Source of the DNA: an uncultured Bacteroidia bacterium
GTDB taxonomy: Bacteria > Bacteroidota > Bacteroidia > Bacteroidales > UBA932
Length of the DNA stretch: 64,000 nt
Reading direction: 5' to 3'
NCBI GenBank assembly: GCA_902781705.1
Contig: CACZKE010000001.1
Coordinates: forward strand, 124,001 to 188,000
Shown: one piece after another, positions 60,791 through 64,000 of the stretch
Layout of the letters: the number at the start of each line of letters is the position of its first letter
Numbering within the stretch: the stretch's first letter is position 1
The notes under the pieces: model-generated
What the model saw: the letters and a program-made list of their open reading frames with translations, nothing else
Told to the model about the DNA's origin: nothing
Databases searched by the model: none
Translations under genes and position numbers: made by a program

Positions 60791-62575
60791 CTATTTCATC
60801 ATGGGATCCGCATTGCCGGCCGGAATGGCCGTCGCGCCCCGGGCGATGGCCGTCAGGTCCTTGGACATGCAGAAATACTTGAAAGCGTCGCTGGGGTTCG
60901 TCGATTTGGTCGGAAGCTCTGCGACGGGCAGTCGCTCGGAGTTCTTGTTCTTATACACGACATTCTCCTTCACGATGGTCATGGCATTCTGCAGGGACAG
61001 CCGGAGTTCCTTCGCGGCGTAGTAATCGATGCGCACGATGGGGAGCCTCGGGTTTTCCTCGCCCAGCAGCTTCAGCATGAAGGAATACTCTTCGGATTGG
61101 GTAATCGTAGCCTGGTGCATACTCATCAGGTGTACCGTCCATCCGGTCCGCTTCCCGGTCTCCCCGTCCACCTCGATAGCCTTCTTCAGGTCCCCGACCT
61201 GGGACTTCCCGACCTTCTGGTACTGGTTGCCGGCACGGTCGTAGTACAGATACACGATCCTGTTCCTGTGCTGGGCAAAATAGGTGCGGAACTTCCGTCC
61301 CAGGTCGGCCACATACTCGGGTGCGAGGGTGTACAGGAACTTTAGGATCCGGAGGCACTTGCGTCCCTTATCCAGCCCTTCCTGCCCTATGACCATGGAG
61401 CACATATTGCCGAAGTCCACGCCTACGCGCAAGGGTCTGTCCTTGTCCAGGTACCGGAGTACCGTGCAGTCTTCCGAATCCCGCAGGGTCAGCCGGTCAT
61501 AGGCAGCCTCGTCCTTGCCGTCCAGGTAGAAGTGCTCCTCCCGGAGGGCGGCATAGAACCGGTCGCCGGAACTGATGGACGCCCGCATGGACAGGATGGC
61601 CGTCTTGAGATCCGGGACGTCACCCTTGACGGCGTCTGCGAACCACTCGGCGGAAAGGATATCGACATTGACGAAGCTGGAGGCCCGGATGTAGAAGTTG
61701 CTGCTCTCCTTCCTCAGGCGCAGCAGGATCCAGCGCTTGTACCAATCGTTGGCAATCCGGAGCAGTTTCCGGCATTCGGTCAGGTCTTTCCCGTCCTGGG
61801 TCTTGGTCCACCGTTCCTTGGCGGCCAGGTAAGCACGCATGGCCTCGTTGTACACCAGGCCGGCTTTCATCACGAGCAGGATGGCCTGGACATCCATCGT
61901 CTTCGCATATTTCCCCATCCAGTCGTATTCGCCGATGCGGGACGGATCTCCCACGTCGGAGGTGAAGGTCACACCCCGGTAATAGACGGAGGAAGCGTAT
62001 TCCGGATAGCCACGCACGCCTTTGAGCATCGTGGCCACCTTCTGCTCCTTGAAGTATTTCGCCTCGTCTCCGATCAGATGCACGAAGCTTCGGCCGGCAA
62101 GGGTGGACGGCCTGTCCAGGGATCCGAAGGTGAAGTTCGTGCCGGTGAAGAAGATGATCACCCGCTTGAAGGAGATGATCCGGTTACGGGGCTTCCAGAA
62201 GTGCGGCTTGAGCCATTCTTCCAGGTCGGCCTTCTCGGCATCGTTGAAAGAAGGCGGCTGCTTCTCGATGACGTAGTGGACCCCTTCGTGGTAGCCCTTC
62301 CGCTCCAGCGACTCCAGGACGGTAGGGATGACGTTCTGGGTGAGGTTGGCAAAGGTATCGGATATCCAGGCACAGGGGGCGCCCGGCATATCGAAGACGA
62401 TCTCCAGCATCCTTTCGGTCAGGATGTCGGTCGTCTTCGAGGATCCACGCCCCAGCTCGGCATACAGGTTCCTGGGGGAAACCAGCGCGGCAATCTGGGC
62501 CATCTTGTTCATGTACTGGACGTCAGCTACCTCCTGGGCGCTGCCGTCCGTCTTAATCTGCCTCCTGTGACTCAT
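60791..62575 (-). CDS. terL: Terminase large subunit
   Basis: 594 residues from ATG 62575 (an earlier Met at 62617 lies deep in the previous gene). ATPase domain with Walker-A-like ELGRGSSKTT and Walker B FVHLIGDEAKYF; nuclease domain opening with RVGVDFGNMCS, whose Asp should bind metal. Packages DNA into proheads through the portal. Followed by a structured gap rather than directly by the portal gene. Confidence 0.85.
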   Translation of the reverse strand: MSHRRQIKTDGSAQEVADVQYMNKMAQIAALVSPRNLYAELGRGSSKTTDILTERMLEIVFDMPGAPCAWISDTFANLTQNVIPTVLESLERKGYHEGVHYVIEKQPPSFNDAEKADLEEWLKPHFWKPRNRIISFKRVIIFFTGTNFTFGSLDRPSTLAGRSFVHLIGDEAKYFKEQKVATMLKGVRGYPEYASSVYYRGVTFTSDVGDPSRIGEYDWMGKYAKTMDVQAILLVMKAGLVYNEAMRAYLAAKERWTKTQDGKDLTECRKLLRIANDWYKRWILLRLRKESSNFYIRASSFVNVDILSAEWFADAVKGDVPDLKTAILSMRASISSGDRFYAALREEHFYLDGKDEAAYDRLTLRDSEDCTVLRYLDKDRPLRVGVDFGNMCSMVIGQEGLDKGRKCLRILKFLYTLAPEYVADLGRKFRTYFAQHRNRIVYLYYDRAGNQYQKVGKSQVGDLKKAIEVDGETGKRTGWTVHLMSMHQATITQSEEYSFMLKLLGEENPRLPIVRIDYYAAKELRLSLQNAMTIVKENVVYKNKNSERLPVAELPTKSTNPSDAFKYFCMSKDLTAIARGATAIPAGNADPMMK

Positions 62576-63383
62576 TCTCCATGATTTCCTGGATATCCAT
62601 GTCGATGATGCCTGCATCCATCTCGATGCGCTTACGCTCGGACTCCGGCGCTCCGGAAACGAGCACCCCGTCGATGATCTCCTTCAGTTCCCGGCGGTCG
62701 GCCTTGGCCAGTCCGATGGACTCAGGATCGAGGGAGAGGATCCGGTAGGATTTCTTGTAGATGGTCCGGGTGAGAACCACCGGATCCTCCCGATCCAGCC
62801 CCAGTACCTCGGCCTTCATCTTCAGGATCTCGGCGGCATTCTTGTAGTCTTTCGCTGTCCTGGCCACGGTGATGGCGGCCATGTAGGCGGCATCCAGCTG
62901 GTCGGCCGTCTTCTGGCGCATTGCATCCTTGCTGATGCCCCGGTTCGCGTAGAACGTCTCGATAGCCTCGGAATAGAGGTCGGTCGCCTGCGAATAGCTG
63001 AAACCAAAATAGGGGGATACCAGGAATTTGATGACATTCCGTTTCCCGTACTGGCTGTCCAGCGAGAACACGAGGTTCAGTAGGTCCAGGTAGTGCTCTT
63101 CCTGGGGCGAGAGACGTCCCCGGCTTCCGGATGCGATGTATTCCTGGACAGCCTCCCATGCGCCCATCTTCACGGGACCGCCGAACAGGTCCAGCTTGGA
63201 GAGGGGAGCGTCCTTGTTCGCCACGACATCCTGGAATCGCATCAGGCCCAGGGCATCCAGGATGATGGCCTCCGGATGGGTAAGGTCCAGTTCGCCCCGG
63301 TAGTTCACCGCCTTCGGCTCAGGCTTCTTCGGCTGTTCCGGCATTTCCGGATCTTGGTCCGTAGGATTTCTCATAGTCGGCAA
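62553..63383 (-). CDS. Probable terminase small subunit
   Basis: 276 residues. Mostly helical (KTADQLDAAYMAAITVARTA, KNAAEILKMKAEVLGLDRED). The upstream position and 23-bp overlap with terL argue for the DNA-recognition subunit. No clear helix-turn-helix was identified by eye, so the call is by context. Start could also be Met5 at 63371. Confidence 0.5.
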   Translation of the reverse strand: MPTMRNPTDQDPEMPEQPKKPEPKAVNYRGELDLTHPEAIILDALGLMRFQDVVANKDAPLSKLDLFGGPVKMGAWEAVQEYIASGSRGRLSPQEEHYLDLLNLVFSLDSQYGKRNVIKFLVSPYFGFSYSQATDLYSEAIETFYANRGISKDAMRQKTADQLDAAYMAAITVARTAKDYKNAAEILKMKAEVLGLDREDPVVLTRTIYKKSYRILSLDPESIGLAKADRRELKEIIDGVLVSGAPESERKRIEMDAGIIDMDIQEIMENESQEAD

Positions 63384-64000
63384 TCATTTTTTCGATTTCG
63401 TTCAATTCCCGCTCCTTCGTTTCCAGGAGAGCGGCTCTCCCGGGTGCGAGGTCCGGGCGGTCTCCGGAGCGCAGCTGCTTGCCCAGTCTCCAGATGGCAT
63501 CACGCAGGTTGCCCCGGCGCCGCTCGAGACCGAGTATGCCCATGGACACGAGCTCCCGGCGGTGATTCATCTCCTCGAAGACCGGGTGCTTTCCCAGTAC
63601 CGTTCCATGCTCTTTGTAATACGCAAATTCGGAGAGGATTTTCCGATTTTGGGAGTAAAAAAAGATGCATTTTTTTGCCGTCTCCAGACAGTCTTCCAGG
63701 GTAATGCAGGCATACAGTTTCTCGTGCTCCTGGACGTACCCCCGCCATGCGGTGATCTTATCTGCCGCGAGGATCTTCAGCTCCGGCGGACAGTCGGGCT
63801 TGGAGAGGAACGGCCAGTCCTCTCGGAGGGACCGGGAACGGACGGCTGTTTCCACGATGGTGCTTCTTTTCACGCCGGTGAGCGTTTCCACCAGGAGACG
63901 GCGGTATTTCTCCGGATGACGTTCTACCATCCGGGCGAGCCATGGGTTGGGCTTGTAAACTGACAGGAGCCGAAGCCCTTCCTGGACCCCGGCTCCCGAC
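63319..64000 (-). CDS. Phage protein of unknown function (continues beyond window)
   Basis: The frame stays open from 63319 to the window edge; the stretch before Met at 63930 (EGLRLLSVYKPNPWLARM) reads as protein, so the true start is probably outside. The visible part is helical and charged with ELNEIEKMIADYEKSYGPRS at the end. It overlaps the small terminase gene by up to 65 bp. A packaging-linked role is possible by position only. Confidence 0.5.
   Translation of the reverse strand, partial: SGAGVQEGLRLLSVYKPNPWLARMVERHPEKYRRLLVETLTGVKRSTIVETAVRSRSLREDWPFLSKPDCPPELKILAADKITAWRGYVQEHEKLYACITLEDCLETAKKCIFFYSQNRKILSEFAYYKEHGTVLGKHPVFEEMNHRRELVSMGILGLERRRGNLRDAIWRLGKQLRSGDRPDLAPGRAALLETKERELNEIEKMIADYEKSYGPRSGNAGTAEEA

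Larger units (their letters stand above)
33387..64000. mobile_element. Tailed-phage prophage integrated at tRNA-Gln (right end beyond window)
   Basis: A tyrosine integrase directly after the tRNA, then minus-strand lysis, tail fibre, tail, tape-measure, connector, portal and terminase genes in the usual phage order. Gene density is high with 4-bp overlaps, and there are almost no promoters inside the modules. Siphovirus-like morphology is suggested by the long tape measure and lack of sheath genes. attR, the repressor and replication genes were not found within 64 kb. Confidence 0.9.

Overview
The window reads as the chromosome of a high-GC member of the Bacteroidales, probably an uncultivated gut-type lineage. 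The evidence is a SusC/SusD pair, lipoprotein-rich operons, Omp28-type and fimbrillin-like lipoproteins, an FHS-type sugar permease, and many copies of the Bacteroidota promoter TTTG-N19/20-TAnnTTTG, often only 2 to 8 bases before the start codon. Annotation is from reading alone; no database search was run.

Layout, chromosome part (1-33400): a truncated PASTA-domain gene (minus strand); a TPR/HTH-like membrane lipoprotein behind a strongly folded leader; lnt; an envelope operon (TlpA-like thioredoxin, a frameshifted DUF6029-like outer-membrane protein, an Omp28-like lipoprotein, a 39-residue peptide, and a fimbrillin/BACON/Omp28-like fusion). Then comes a mannan utilisation locus: permease, divergent GntR regulator, phosphomannose isomerase, ROK kinase, SusC, SusD, a SusE/F-like lipoprotein with three internal repeats, a terminator, and GH76-GH92-GH76. 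The inferred route is that surface GH76 enzymes cut an alpha-1,6-mannan backbone, GH92 trims alpha-mannosyl branches, SusCD imports the products, and mannose is phosphorylated and isomerised to fructose-6-phosphate. Housekeeping genes follow: rng, a 29-residue mS38-like ribosomal protein, HU, lon, ung, coaD, a double-thioredoxin-motif protein and tRNA-Gln.

Layout, prophage part (about 33387 to beyond 64000): a tyrosine integrase sits directly after tRNA-Gln(TTG), whose 3' end is the likely attachment site. All other phage genes run on the minus strand. Read from high to low coordinates they are a packaging module (small terminase candidate, TerL), an unusual 396-bp repeat-rich gap, portal and connector genes, a two-gene AT-richer cargo cassette, tape measure, tail tip and fibre genes, a 1906-residue LamG/leucine-rich-repeat protein, and a lysis module (membrane proteins, DUF5675 endolysin candidate, a membrane protein with HExxH, and a single-protein spanin candidate). 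The right attachment site, the lysogeny control genes and replication genes lie outside the window. No major capsid protein or prohead protease could be recognised between portal and tape measure.

Most unusual signals: three TCCCGGGA palindromes at exact 22-bp spacing upstream of the portal operon promoter; a three-way-junction leader at 580-638; a 17-bp palindrome at the lon promoter; the missing capsid gene; and the u-spanin and HExxH genes in the lysis module.
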